Positions 1 to 5,658 of a DNA stretch of 5,658 nt are shown piece after piece. This stretch comes from Gammaproteobacteria bacterium (lineage in GTDB: Bacteria > Pseudomonadota > Gammaproteobacteria > Enterobacterales > Kangiellaceae). The notes under the pieces were generated by a model. That model saw nothing but the letters and a program-made list of their open reading frames with translations, did no database searches and was not told the origin of the DNA. Within the stretch, counting starts at the first letter, position 1. Every line of letters begins with the position of its first letter. The DNA is taken from positions 12,870 to 18,527 of the forward strand of contig NVTT01000035.1 in NCBI GenBank assembly GCA_002401655.1, read 5' to 3'. The translations under genes were made by a program, and so were the position numbers.

Positions 1-1303
1 TATTTTTATCACCAATATACTTTGAGATCCCATAGAAAACAGCACCTCCAGCCACCAGCAAACCTCCCATCAAGGCTTCAAGTGGCTTTTCTTTCAGTAT
101 AAATAACAAGGTCCAGCCAATCAATAGTAGAAAGATGATAGGTGGCAATGGGTAAAGCCAGGTTTTATAGGGTCTTGGTAACTTAGGTTGCCTATACCTC
201 AAAACAAAAATTCCGAAAACGGCGAAAAAATTATTAAGGGCTAAGGCAAATCCTGAAAATAGTAAAATCGATTCAAAACTTGATGTCATTACAAATAAAA
301 TGGCCATCGTTGATTGAAGATAAACAGCTCTTGCGGGTATCTGCGATTTATTTAGCACTGAAAACCATTTGAACACCGAATAGTCCTGGGCAATCACTTG
401 AATAACCCTCGGTCCCGCTAACGTCATTGCGCTAACCGTAGAAACTAATAGTAAAGCCATCACTACGCCGGTTAATTTCGCTCCCAGCTCACCAAAAATT
501 GATTGTGCGACTATATAACCTATTTCAATTTTTCCTTTTAATAGATCAATGGGAGTCGTATATAAAAATATAAAGTTTAACGCGACGTATACCACAAGGA
601 CTAAAAGAGTACCCATGATGAGAATTTTGGGTAAATTGCGTTGTGGTTCTTCTAATTCATCGGTTAAATAAGTGGCAGCATTCCAACCATTGTACGCATA
701 ACTAACATAAATCAAGGAAACAGCAAAAGCGCCACTGGTTAAAACAGTAAAATCATCCTCATTGGGCATAAATGAAATGTCTTGAGGAACATCCACCATA
801 ACAAATGCAGAAATACAAAATAAAGTGATTAATAAAAGTTTAATCAGGGTAAATGTCCATTGTAAACCCGCGCTTTTTTTATGAGTACTACTGTGTACAA
901 CGCTCAATATAACAATCAGTATAATCGCCAACCATAGTTGAGAAAGTGCTGGAAATATAGATGATAAATAGGCGCCAAAGGTAATGGATGCAAGCGCAAC
1001 AGGTGCTGCAAATCCAATCGTCGAAGAAATCCAACCAGAAATAAAACCAGCGATAGGATGATAGCATTGAGTTAAAAAGTGATATTCGCCACCGCTTCTT
1101 GGTAATGCTGCACCTAATTCAGCATAAGTCAAAGCGCCACATAAAGCGGTAACGCCTCCAACCACCCAAAGCATCAATAGTGAAAATCCGGACTGTATAT
1201 CTAATAATTGAAAACCGATGCTTGTAAAAACGCCGGTTCCGATCATATTGGCTACAACAACTGCAACCGCTGTTTTATTATCAAATTTATAAGACGAATT
1301 CAT
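1..1303 (-). CDS. APC-superfamily amino-acid permease, C-terminus cut by the window edge
   Basis: Inner-membrane secondary transporter that probably moves amino acids into the cell or exchanges them; the substrate cannot be read from sequence. I translated 434 residues from the ATG at 1301-1303, with no stop before the window edge. TM1 contains the APC glycine motif GTGVF (residues 22-26), the unwound substrate-binding segment of this fold. After TM2 comes YAELGAALPRSGGEY (60-74), the family signature. TM6 carries YNGWNAATYLTDELEEPQRN (204-223), typical of the LAT-like/APC families that include the serine/threonine exchanger SteT. About twelve hydrophobic segments are visible, the last near residues 408-428, so only a few terminal residues should be missing. 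An AGGA ribosome binding site (1308-1311) sits 4 bases before the ATG. It lies downstream of the receptor gene on the same strand, but a strong terminator stands between them. Family assignment is secure; substrate is unknown. Confidence 0.92.
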   Translation of the reverse strand, partial: MNSSYKFDNKTAVAVVVANMIGTGVFTSIGFQLLDIQSGFSLLMLWVVGGVTALCGALTYAELGAALPRSGGEYHFLTQCYHPIAGFISGWISSTIGFAAPVALASITFGAYLSSIFPALSQLWLAIILIVILSVVHSSTHKKSAGLQWTFTLIKLLLITLFCISAFVMVDVPQDISFMPNEDDFTVLTSGAFAVSLIYVSYAYNGWNAATYLTDELEEPQRNLPKILIMGTLLVLVVYVALNFIFLYTTPIDLLKGKIEIGYIVAQSIFGELGAKLTGVVMALLLVSTVSAMTLAGPRVIQVIAQDYSVFKWFSVLNKSQIPARAVYLQSTMAILFVMTSSFESILLFSGFALALNNFFAVFGIFVLRYRQPKLPRPYKTWLYPLPPIIFLLLIGWTLLFILKEKPLEALMGGLLVAGGAVFYGISKYIGDKN

Positions 1304-1334
1304 TAGATCCTAAAAAACCAAATAAAGAGACAAT

Positions 1335-1360
1335 AAAAAAGAGAGCTAGCTCTCTTTTTT
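1335..1360 (-). terminator. Perfect palindromic intrinsic terminator after the TonB-dependent receptor gene
   Basis: A 26-base perfect palindrome: six A, then GAGAGCTAGCTCTC, then six T. As RNA it gives a GAGAG/CTCTC stem extended by A:U pairs, a CTAG loop and a U-tract, the classical Rho-independent layout. It begins 26 bases after the receptor stop codon, so it most likely ends that transcript. Because it is symmetrical it could also act on plus-strand transcription. It lies 31 bases before the permease start, so the permease needs readthrough or its own promoter overlapping this site. Confidence 0.85.
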
Positions 1361-1366
1361 ATATCA
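1358..1366 (-). promoter_or_regulatory. Possible extended -10 element for the permease gene
   Basis: On the minus strand the sequence reads TGATATAAA, i.e. a TG extension, one base and TATAAA (5 of 6 to TATAAT). It overlaps the distal end of the terminator palindrome. No good -35 hexamer stands 16-18 bases upstream. If used, transcription would start inside the palindrome, about 50 bases before the permease ATG, and that transcript would not form the whole terminator hairpin. This is weak evidence in AT-rich DNA, mentioned because no better promoter fits between the receptor stop and the permease. Confidence 0.22.
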
Positions 1367-1386
1367 GTTGTGATAAAGCTAAGTAA

Positions 1387-3723
1387 CTAAAACTCATAAC
1401 TCATTTGAATTCCATAGGCTGCCGGTCTATCAACAAACCCATAGAATGTATTGGTACCAAAACTATTGATTGATAGTGGAACATTACCCACATAAGTTAA
1501 TATTTTTTCATCGGTTATATTTTTACCGAATAACGCAATACTGAAGTTTTCACCTTCCAAAGCAAATCGGATGTCAACCTTCGTATAAGAATCTACTTCA
1601 AATAATGGATTTAAATTCACACCAACATTTTGACTGGCTGAATGATAAAAACCTAAGTTAGACGTGAAGTAATCAAAAATCCCTAGACTGACTGGTTGAG
1701 CATATTGAAAGCCTAAATTACCTGTAAATTCCGGTGTGTATTGACCTGATTTTCCAGAATAATCACAACGGTTTGTTACGGCATTATAAGAATCAGGATC
1801 TAATGTTGCTTGAAAACTATAACAGTTTCCATTTTCAAAATCGGTAAATTCATGATCTAAAAAACCTAATGAATAATTCATGGTTAATTCTTCCGAAATT
1901 AACCAACGACCATCAATTTCGACCCCTTGAACTTTAGTTTTCTTAGCATTTCCGACGGTAAATCCAAGTATTCCATCAAATTGGCTCACTTGTAAGTCAT
2001 CGTAATCTGTTTTGTAGTAGGCCGCATTAATCTCCAATGTATTGTCAAATAATGAGGTTTTCACGCCTAACTCAAATGATGTTGCTTCTTCTTCTTCAAA
2101 TTCAAATGAATCTGTATTGTTAGCTCTCGCATCAAATCCACCTGATTTAAACCCAGTAACAGCTGAACCATAAAACATGATATCGTTAGTCATTTTATAT
2201 TGTAAACTTAGTAGTGGTGTCACTGATGATTCGTCACGGCTACCTGATAAACTATGACCACCCGTTTGCTCGCTTTCAATACCAAATGCAGCAAGAAATA
2301 CAAATGGGGCTACTGGATCCGTTGTAATGTTACCTGAGTCTATTTCTGTAATATTGAGTACTCTAGAACCCGTTTTCTCTTCTGATGTATATCGCACACC
2401 AAATGTCATTTCCCATTTGTCAGCGATATGCCAATTCCCTTGAAAGAAAACCGCCCATAAATCTGATTCAGAATCATAATCACGGCTAGCGCCCTTACCT
2501 AAGATAGGTGCAAGAGCAGGATTTAACGCGCCCAATATGCTAATAGTTGGCACTCGTATTGAATCGCTAAAATCAATTTCATTGGTTTGATAAAAGAATC
2601 CTCCGACCCAATCAAAAGTATCATCCAATGGAGAAAGAATCCTTACTTCTTGACTAAACTGATCATATGCTTCAGTACCATAAGCATCAAATACTGGCAC
2701 CGCAATAAAATCACAATCACAATTTTCGGTGAATTCATAAGACACAATTCCGGTAATACTGGTTAAGGTATAATCTCCAATCTCGAAATCACCGGTTAAA
2801 GTAATATTCGTTAATTCGTTATTACTGAATTCTTCATCTGCACCACTAGCTTGTCGTTCAAAATTTATTTCTGTTTCCTCAATGGCTCCAGGAAGGCCAA
2901 TTGAAGTAAATATAGTGCTTAGATTAACTGGCGCTACAAACGGATCATCTCTCACGACTTCAATAGATCGACCAATTGCATCAAAGGTGTCTTTTTCTAT
3001 TTTTAAAGTAATGTCAGTATCGTCATTGGGCGTCCAACGAAAAGTTAATCGAGCAGCAAGGTCATCTCGTGCGGTTTCATCTCTATTTAACGTTGTATTA
3101 AAAATATAACCATCTTCCGTATATTTTCTAATAGCCAATCGAGCAGAAACATCTTCTGTAAGAGCACCTGATACCATTACCGTTGTTTCCAAAGCACCAA
3201 AATCTGGAATATATTGAATCGCTATTTTGCCCTCAAAATCTTCTGTTGGCTTAGCAGACGCCATATTTAACGCACCAGCGATTGAGTTTTTACCGAAAAG
3301 AATCGATTGCGGACCTCTTAAAACTTCAACACGCTCCAGATCTAAAAACGGTGCGCGGATCAACTGTTGTCGTCCATAATAAACACCATCTATATACTGA
3401 CCAACTGATTGTTCAAATCCTTGATTATTGCCTGTACCAACACCTCGAATATACATCTGAGTACTGATACCCGTTTCAGTCATTTGCAGGTTCGGCACTT
3501 TGTATTGCAAGTCTTCAATTTTGCTAATTGCACCTTCACGCAGTTGCTCAGAAGAAAGTACATTTAAAGAGATTGGAATATCTTGAGCGCTTTCGGCTCT
3601 TTTTTGCGCCGTTACAGTAACAATGTTAAGTCCTCTTTCTTTTTCTTCTTCTGCAGAAATATTGGAACCATACAATGCCGTACTTACAGCGAGGGTTACC
3701 AATAATTTTTTATGATTTCTCAC
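1387..3723 (-). CDS. TonB-dependent outer-membrane receptor, substrate unknown
   Basis: Outer-membrane gated channel that imports a scarce substrate using energy from TonB-ExbB-ExbD. The 778 residues are a full-length receptor. A signal peptide (1-24) has a basic start (RNHKK), a hydrophobic core and a likely cleavage after ISA. A TonB-box-like stretch IVTVTAQKR (34-42) precedes the plug domain (about 45-160), which carries IPISLNVLSSEQL, the YIRGVGTG motif (91-98), QYIDGVYYGR (109-118) and the hallmark VEVLRGPQSILFGKNSIAGAL (132-152). The rest is a beta-barrel ending in SYEF with the terminal phenylalanine expected for Bam-dependent insertion. Cys335/Cys337 and Cys634/Cys653 lie in probable surface loops and may form disulfides. 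The start is GTG, chosen because an AAGGAG site lies 7 bases upstream and the signal peptide begins there. It resembles the large, mostly uncharacterised receptor group common in marine Proteobacteria; siderophore, peptide or other substrates are all possible. Confidence 0.95.
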   Translation of the reverse strand: MRNHKKLLVTLAVSTALYGSNISAEEEKERGLNIVTVTAQKRAESAQDIPISLNVLSSEQLREGAISKIEDLQYKVPNLQMTETGISTQMYIRGVGTGNNQGFEQSVGQYIDGVYYGRQQLIRAPFLDLERVEVLRGPQSILFGKNSIAGALNMASAKPTEDFEGKIAIQYIPDFGALETTVMVSGALTEDVSARLAIRKYTEDGYIFNTTLNRDETARDDLAARLTFRWTPNDDTDITLKIEKDTFDAIGRSIEVVRDDPFVAPVNLSTIFTSIGLPGAIEETEINFERQASGADEEFSNNELTNITLTGDFEIGDYTLTSITGIVSYEFTENCDCDFIAVPVFDAYGTEAYDQFSQEVRILSPLDDTFDWVGGFFYQTNEIDFSDSIRVPTISILGALNPALAPILGKGASRDYDSESDLWAVFFQGNWHIADKWEMTFGVRYTSEEKTGSRVLNITEIDSGNITTDPVAPFVFLAAFGIESEQTGGHSLSGSRDESSVTPLLSLQYKMTNDIMFYGSAVTGFKSGGFDARANNTDSFEFEEEEATSFELGVKTSLFDNTLEINAAYYKTDYDDLQVSQFDGILGFTVGNAKKTKVQGVEIDGRWLISEELTMNYSLGFLDHEFTDFENGNCYSFQATLDPDSYNAVTNRCDYSGKSGQYTPEFTGNLGFQYAQPVSLGIFDYFTSNLGFYHSASQNVGVNLNPLFEVDSYTKVDIRFALEGENFSIALFGKNITDEKILTYVGNVPLSINSFGTNTFYGFVDRPAAYGIQMSYEF

Positions 3724-3730
3724 GTGTATT

Positions 3731-3736
3731 CTCCTT
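3731..3736 (-). promoter_or_regulatory. Strong ribosome binding site that fixes the GTG start of the receptor
   Basis: The minus strand reads AAGGAG, followed by a 7-base spacer and GTG. This near-perfect Shine-Dalgarno match supports GTG at 3721-3723 as the real start. The protein then begins MRNHKK, a proper signal-peptide N-region. Confidence 0.85.
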
Positions 3737-3764
3737 GGATGAATTAACCAAAAGCATTTTTATT

Positions 3765-3794
3765 ATTATAATCGCTTTGTTTGTCTTATGACCA
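3765..3794 (-). promoter_or_regulatory. Probable sigma-70 promoter of the TonB-dependent receptor gene
   Basis: On the minus strand a perfect -10 hexamer TATAAT (3765-3770) is preceded, after 18 bases, by TGGTCA (3789-3794), 4 of 6 to TTGACA. Transcription would start near 3758, leaving a leader of about 35 bases that contains the AAGGAG site. The perfect -10 and its placement make this a good candidate. The -35 is only moderate, so an activator or alternative spacing is possible. Confidence 0.55.
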
Positions 3795-4116
3795 TCGAGA
3801 TTACAACCAATCATCGACCCGAACATGGCATATATATATATCACAGAGAGAATAACTGCCTAACAATATTGCATCAAGCTACTCAGACCTCTTAGCAGTT
3901 TCCAGCATGCCTAAAACATTAGATTGAAAATCAAATCAACACATAAGTAGTTGAAATTTAAAGATTTATTCAATCTTCTTTGATCCATAAATGAGTAAAT
4001 CTGACTATACATGGCAAAATCGTCATTTATTGCAGAGCAACATAGAGATAAATCCCCATTTCCCGTATGATATACGCTTCTATATTTTACTAAAATCGAA
4101 GCCTAATTCTACCTAT

Positions 4117-4758
4117 ATGATTAATCTACTATTTCAAGGCCAAGTCGAATTATTTATCTTAATTCTAATCGCGATCATTATTTCACTTTCTTTTCATGAA
4201 TTCGGTCATGCGTGGACTGCAAAAAAATTCGGTGATAATACCGCAGAACGTATGGGTCGATTAACGCTCAATCCTATTGCTCATATTGATCCTATGGGAC
4301 TGTTAATGGTCGCAACCATCGGATTTGGATACGCAAAACCTGTACCGACTAATCCAAGAAATTTCAATTCTTATTATGCTTCCGCATGGATTTCCGCAGC
4401 TGGTCCTGGGATGAATTTATTATTAGCTTTTATAGCTATTAACCTAATTGCACTTGCACAGATTATGCAATGGGATTATTTATTACAGGAAGGTCCGATA
4501 AGATTTTTATCCTATATGACATTTATAAATTTATTATTGATGCTTTTCAATTTATTACCTATAGGACCTTTGGATGGTCACTACATCCTTCCTTACTTTT
4601 TATCTAAACGAACAGCCTATAAATATAATCAGTTGAATGCACAATATGGAAACTTAGCTTTGTTAAGTTTGTTATTACTCAGTTTTCTGGGAGTGCCAAT
4701 ATTTTCTACATTGATGAATTTTGCATCTCAATTAGCTCAATATTTAATTGTTTTTTAA
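4117..4758 (+). CDS. M50 family (site-2 protease type) membrane zinc metallopeptidase
   Basis: Integral inner-membrane protease of the compact S2P/FtsH-independent M50 type; such proteins cleave membrane-embedded substrates, but targets of this small subgroup are mostly unknown. From the ATG at 4117 the product has 213 residues, the usual size. TM1 (about 11-33) holds the zinc motif HEFGH (27-31), with His27 and His31 as ligands and Glu28 as catalytic base. It is followed by the conserved MGRLTLNPIAHIDPMG (46-61) and by AAGPGMNLLLA (94-104). The second metal-binding motif NLLPIGPLDGH (145-155) supplies Asp153 as third ligand, within a hydrophobic helix; a last helix spans about 179-200. The frame is open from an ATG at 3991, giving a 255-residue version, but those 42 extra residues look unlike the family and neither start has a clear Shine-Dalgarno site. 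I prefer 4117 by homology. The gene points away from the receptor and converges on the DUF1653 gene. Confidence 0.88.
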   Translation: MINLLFQGQVELFILILIAIIISLSFHEFGHAWTAKKFGDNTAERMGRLTLNPIAHIDPMGLLMVATIGFGYAKPVPTNPRNFNSYYASAWISAAGPGMNLLLAFIAINLIALAQIMQWDYLLQEGPIRFLSYMTFINLLLMLFNLLPIGPLDGHYILPYFLSKRTAYKYNQLNAQYGNLALLSLLLLSFLGVPIFSTLMNFASQLAQYLIVF

Positions 4759-4788
4759 ACCTACTTTTCACTAAATGGTTTACTCAAC

Positions 4789-4885
4789 GGGGTCGGAGTT
4801 GCTCTAAAATTAAAGTATTATCTTATTGTTTGAGGAATACTTTATTTTTTATATAAATTCTATCGTTGATGGCGACTCCGCCCCC
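4789..4885. repeat. GC-rich inverted repeat enclosing a second hairpin, REP/MITE-like
   Basis: The left arm GGGGTCGGAGTTGC (4789-4802) and the reverse complement of the right arm, GGGGGCGGAGTCGC (4872-4885), agree at 12 of 14 positions. In RNA one difference is a G:U wobble, leaving a single mismatch. The arms are strikingly GC-rich in very AT-rich DNA and are 69 bases apart. The core GGGGTCGGAGT resembles, from memory, short palindromic elements linked to Y1 (RAYT-type) transposases in Proteobacteria. It sits in the 140-base gap between two convergent genes, the usual home of such elements. Whether it is repeated in the genome cannot be told from one copy. Confidence 0.6.
4806..4850 (+). terminator. 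AT-rich hairpin with T-tract, possible terminator of the M50 gene
   Basis: TAAAGTATT (4811-4819) and AATACTTTA (4836-4844) are perfect inverted repeats around a 16-base loop. Beyond one T:T mismatch the stem extends by four A:T pairs (4806-4809 with 4846-4849). The 3' side runs into six T. The stem is weak in GC, so termination would be modest alone, but it lies inside the larger GC-rich inverted repeat, and the two together would fold into one long rod. It starts 47 bases after the M50 stop codon. Confidence 0.45.
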
Positions 4886-4898
4886 TGAAAAATAGAAA

Positions 4899-5201
4899 CT
4901 AACTATTTGATGGGATAAAAGCAAAACGAGGCACAATTTCTTCACCTATTTCTACCGCCTCTTTAAACATGCTGATTGGCCTAACCCATAACCCATGTTC
5001 GCTTCCAGAATCATCAAGATAAAGAGGTCTATAAAGCACCATTGTTTCCATGGTTTCACTATGGGTGACGGTATCAATGACTTGATATTCACCACCCTTA
5101 TAATGACGATAGTGACCTAACTCAATCTTGTCAGATATGATTTGAGCAAAGCCTGAATCATTTGCCACGATACCTTTTTGTACCGATTTTTTTGAGTCCA
5201 A
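4899..5201 (-). CDS. DUF1653 domain protein
   Basis: Small, probably cytoplasmic protein of 100 residues with a DUF1653 domain, whose biochemical role is not established. The domain covers about residues 29-96: GHYRHYKGGEYQVID (29-43), HSETMETMVLYRPLY (47-61), GLWVRPISMF (70-79) and VPRF (90-93) match the family pattern of a short all-beta fold. The first 28 residues are an extension beyond the usual 70-80 residue domain and are not recognised. The start is TTG at 5199-5201: an in-frame stop lies 6 bases upstream and no ATG precedes the domain. An AAAGG site 8 bases before TTG supports it; GTG at residue 12 is a possible alternative. It lies 52 bases downstream of the S9 peptidase gene on the same strand, so co-transcription is plausible, though a functional link is not shown. 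Confidence 0.85.
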   Translation of the reverse strand: MDSKKSVQKGIVANDSGFAQIISDKIELGHYRHYKGGEYQVIDTVTHSETMETMVLYRPLYLDDSGSEHGLWVRPISMFKEAVEIGEEIVPRFAFIPSNS

Positions 5202-5209
5202 ATTTTACG

Positions 5210-5214
5210 CCTTT
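5210..5214 (-). promoter_or_regulatory. Ribosome binding site supporting the TTG start of the DUF1653 gene
   Basis: The minus strand reads AAAGG with an 8-base spacer to TTG. Because an in-frame TAA lies just before this TTG, the site helps decide that translation starts there rather than at the later GTG. The gap also holds a 15-base AT-only palindrome (TTAATTT-T-AAATTAA, 5223-5237) of unknown meaning. Confidence 0.5.
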
Positions 5215-5253
5215 ATCTTTCGTTAATTTTAAATTAATAGATTGAACTAATAT

Positions 5254-5658
5254 TTACATCAAGTGTTCATCAAACAACATATCAATTCTTGTATATTCAT
5301 CTAACCAGCTTGAAGGTGCTCTAAATCCATGAGCTTCTACTGGATAAATCGCCGTTTCAAAATATTTCGTTTTCTTCAACTCGATTAGTTTTTGAACTAA
5401 TCTAACACTGTCTTTAAAAAACACATTGTCATCTACCATACCATGACAAATCAATAGCGGTTTATTTAAGCCCGATGCAAACTCAATCGGCGAACTTCTT
5501 TCATATGCATCAGGGTCAACTTGTGGCGTATTCAATATATTTGATGTGTAGCCATGGTTATAATGAACCCAATCAGTCACGGGTCTTAGAGCAGCACCCG
5601 CAGCAAATAAGTCGGGCTCTTTAAATAATGCCATAAAAGTCATAAAACCACCGTATGA
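5254..5658 (-). CDS. S9 family (prolyl oligopeptidase/DPP-type) serine peptidase, C-terminal fragment
   Basis: The C-terminal 134 residues of an alpha/beta-hydrolase serine peptidase that removes short peptides, often after proline; many relatives in this group are secreted to the periplasm. The frame is open to the right edge, so the ATG inside the fragment at 5643 is not the true start. The first visible codons give SYGGF, the nucleophile elbow of family S9 (usually GxSYGGF), so the catalytic serine is the very first residue in view. The catalytic Asp lies in [10 protein letters not shown] (72-81 of the fragment, Asp76 by analogy with DPP IV) and the catalytic His in EAHGF (His110). All three catalytic residues and a normal C-terminus (DEHLM) are present, so the part seen is intact. 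The beta-propeller, any signal peptide and the promoter lie outside the window, so the exact subfamily (DPP IV-like or acylaminoacyl-peptidase-like) stays open. Confidence 0.92.
   Translation of the reverse strand, partial: SYGGFMTFMALFKEPDLFAAGAALRPVTDWVHYNHGYTSNILNTPQVDPDAYERSSPIEFASGLNKPLLICHGMVDDNVFFKDSVRLVQKLIELKKTKYFETAIYPVEAHGFRAPSSWLDEYTRIDMLFDEHLM

Larger units (their letters stand above)
3724..4116. other. Divergent intergenic region between the receptor and the M50 protease
   Basis: This 393-base AT-rich stretch separates two divergent starts. It contains the receptor promoter and ribosome binding site near its left end and an (AT)6 run at 3830-3841. A short inverted repeat AAGATT/AATCTT (3961-3966, 3972-3977) precedes the upstream ATG at 3991. 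For the plus-strand gene the best promoter-like sequences are a TGATATACG extended -10 (4068-4076) and TATATT (4081-4086), both without a convincing -35. Positions 3991-4116 are open in the M50 frame and could encode a 42-residue N-terminal extension. I see no tRNA, no convincing small RNA and no other gene here. Confidence 0.6.

Noticed and set aside
2882..3109. 75-codon open frame on the plus strand
   Set aside because: It lies wholly antisense inside the well-supported receptor gene, its translation shows no recognisable domain, and no ribosome binding site was evident.
3282..3467. 61-codon open frame on the plus strand
   Set aside because: It is antisense to the plug domain of the receptor; the conserved VLRGPQS region on the other strand explains the sequence.
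3830..3841. (AT)6 dinucleotide run as a possible promoter or origin-like element
   Set aside because: It is a short simple repeat in AT-rich DNA, with no flanking iterons, DnaA boxes or correctly spaced -35 element.
3922..3977. Short inverted repeats (GATTGA/TCAATC and AAGATT/AATCTT) before the upstream ATG at 3991
   Set aside because: Six-base AT-rich arms are expected by chance at this composition, and no promoter is positioned so that they would act as an operator.
5223..5237. 15-base AT-only palindrome between the S9 and DUF1653 genes as a terminator or operator
   Set aside because: The stem contains no G or C and no T-tract at a suitable place; it is too weak for a terminator and too generic to name as a binding site.
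5254..5643. Complete 129-residue protein starting at the ATG at 5643
   Set aside because: The frame continues upstream to the window edge and spells the SYGGF nucleophile motif, so this is an internal methionine of a larger S9 peptidase.

Overview
The window is AT-rich bacterial DNA, most likely from a low-GC marine-type gammaproteobacterium (relatives of Kangiella, Aliikangiella or Colwellia would fit; this is an inference, because no rRNA or marker gene is present). A TonB-dependent outer-membrane receptor with a signal peptide shows that the cell is Gram-negative. No previously undescribed multi-gene system is evident. The genes belong to recognisable families, and the least expected element is a nested inverted repeat between two convergent genes.

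Layout, left to right. Positions 1-1303 (minus) carry an APC-superfamily amino-acid permease, complete except for its last few residues. A perfect palindromic terminator (1335-1360) separates it from a complete 778-residue TonB-dependent receptor (1387-3723, minus, GTG start) that has its own promoter-like sequence and strong ribosome binding site. A 393-base divergent intergenic region follows (3724-4116). Then comes a small M50 (site-2 protease type) membrane metalloprotease on the plus strand, whose homology-based start is 4117, although the frame is open from an ATG at 3991. Between this gene and the next, convergent gene lies a GC-rich inverted repeat (4789-4885) with an AT-rich hairpin inside it, resembling a REP or MITE-like element. 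On the minus strand follow a DUF1653 protein (4899-5201, TTG start) and the C-terminal catalytic part of an S9 prolyl-oligopeptidase-family serine peptidase (5254-5658). The S9 gene is cut by the window edge exactly at its nucleophilic serine.

How they may work together (inference): an outer-membrane receptor, a secreted-type S9 peptidase and an inner-membrane amino-acid permease would suit a protein- and peptide-scavenging lifestyle. However, the terminator, the divergent M50 gene and the convergent arrangement argue against a single operon. The only pair likely to be co-transcribed is S9 peptidase then DUF1653 (52-base gap, same strand).
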